Assembly: GCA_946478915.1 (NCBI GenBank)
Contig: CAMLER010000262.1
Coordinates: 1-7,036, forward strand
Direction: 5' to 3'
Origin: an uncultured Chryseolinea sp.
Lineage (GTDB): Bacteria; Bacteroidota; Bacteroidia; Cytophagales; Cyclobacteriaceae
DNA length: 7,036 nt
Numbering within the stretch: position 1 is the stretch's first letter; every line of letters begins with the position of its first letter. Shown here one piece after another: positions 6,786 to 7,036 of the stretch. Position numbers and translations under genes: made by a program. The notes beneath the pieces were generated by a model that was not told the DNA's origin, ran no database searches, and saw nothing but the letters and a program-made list of their open reading frames with translations.

Positions 6786-7036
6786 ATGAGCCTTCGAAAA
6801 GAAAAGGCTGCGCGACTCAAGGTGCAGATATTGGATCAGATGCTGAAATTAATCGGGAAGAAATCCTTTGATGATCTTTACATTGATGACTTGTGCGCGA
6901 AAGTGAAAATTTCAAAGGTCACGCTTTTTAAATATTTTCCTCAAAAAGAAGATCTGCTCCTGTATTTTTTTTTCGGTTGCCGCCAGCTGATCGGCGATCG
7001 GTTTAGCGGTGGCGATCGAGATCGCGAAGCCGATGC
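6786..7036 (+). CDS. TetR/AcrR-family transcriptional regulator, N-terminal part (cut by window end)
   Basis: The frame from ATG 6786 stays open to the window edge (83 codons). The first 60 residues form a TetR-type DNA-binding domain: a charged N-terminal helix (SLRKEKAARLKVQILDQM), then SFDDLYIDDLCAKVKISK as the helix-turn-helix and VTLFKYFPQKEDLLLYFF, with the family's Y/F-F-x-x-K-E-D-L-L signature. TetR proteins are usually repressors with a C-terminal ligand domain, which is outside the window. The gene diverges from ggt with a 72-base gap, so control of ggt or of itself is possible, but no clear operator was found. After the run of nine T at 6965-6973 the composition becomes GC-rich and the predicted residues (GCRQLIGDRFSGGDRDRE) do not look like TetR, so the last 21 codons may not belong to this gene. 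Confidence 0.85.
   Translation, partial: MSLRKEKAARLKVQILDQMLKLIGKKSFDDLYIDDLCAKVKISKVTLFKYFPQKEDLLLYFFFGCRQLIGDRFSGGDRDREAD
6974..7036 (-). other. GC-rich terminal segment resembling an HtrA/DegP-like protease fragment; possible chimeric junction
   Basis: These 63 bases are about 65% G+C (41 of 63 by hand count), against an AT-rich sequence immediately before them. Read on the - strand from 7034, they give IGFAISIATAKPIADQL followed by AAT. That matches the pattern found after the catalytic serine in trypsin-like HtrA/DegP proteases, where GIGFAIP-type residues precede KPI-x-DQL. The frame then runs into the poly-A complement of the T run and on to a TGA near 6911 without any protease-like sequence. 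The GC-rich stretch also has two GGCGATCG copies (6993-7000 and 7011-7018). A misjoined read, a recombination junction or a coincidence are all possible; the fragment is too short to settle it. Confidence 0.4.

Noticed and set aside
6653..6871. + strand frame of 72 codons spanning the ggt/TetR gap
   Set aside because: It overlaps the ggt signal peptide and the TetR N-terminus in the wrong frame for both; both true genes have clear domain evidence.

Overview
The window looks like chromosomal DNA from a Bacteroidota bacterium, probably of the Cytophagales/Chitinophagia type. The reasons are a moderate G+C content, start codons mostly without Shine-Dalgarno sequences, a LytS/LytTR two-component pair in typical Bacteroidota form, a short-Q-loop cytochrome bd, and a TAnnTTTG-type -7 element before cydA. 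The assignment comes from gene style, not from a database search.

Layout. Positions 1-237 are a non-coding leader. On the + strand, cydA (238-1566) and cydB (1566-2594) encode the two large subunits of a cytochrome bd quinol oxidase, and their stop and start codons overlap by one base. A 36-residue single-helix membrane ORF follows 48 bases later (2643-2753). It is a good candidate for a small accessory subunit of the CydX/CydS kind. Directly after its stop codon lies a heptanucleotide tandem repeat (2754-2816). Convergent to this cluster, on the - strand, is a two-component operon: a membrane histidine kinase (4605-3547) and a LytTR response regulator (3550-2840), overlapping by 4 bases. The kinase appears to start with TTG. 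After a 231-base gap comes a small + strand membrane or secreted ORF (4837-5034), whose 3' end overlaps that of a convergent lipoprotein gamma-glutamyltransferase (6713-5028, - strand). A TetR/AcrR-type regulator (6786 onward, + strand) diverges from ggt and is cut off by the window end.

How the genes work together. CydA, CydB and probably the small ORF form a high-oxygen-affinity terminal oxidase. GGT processes glutathione or other gamma-glutamyl compounds in the envelope. The kinase/regulator pair is a self-contained signalling unit with no target identifiable here. The TetR protein is placed where it could control ggt or itself.

Most notable points: (1) the unlisted 36-residue ORF behind cydB; (2) the seven perfect heptamer copies beginning exactly at its stop codon; (3) an abrupt change at a run of nine T (6965-6973), after which the last 63 bases are about 65% G+C and read better on the - strand as an HtrA/DegP-like protease fragment than as TetR, suggesting a chimeric junction or rearrangement. 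I found no RNA gene, CRISPR array, insertion sequence or prophage.
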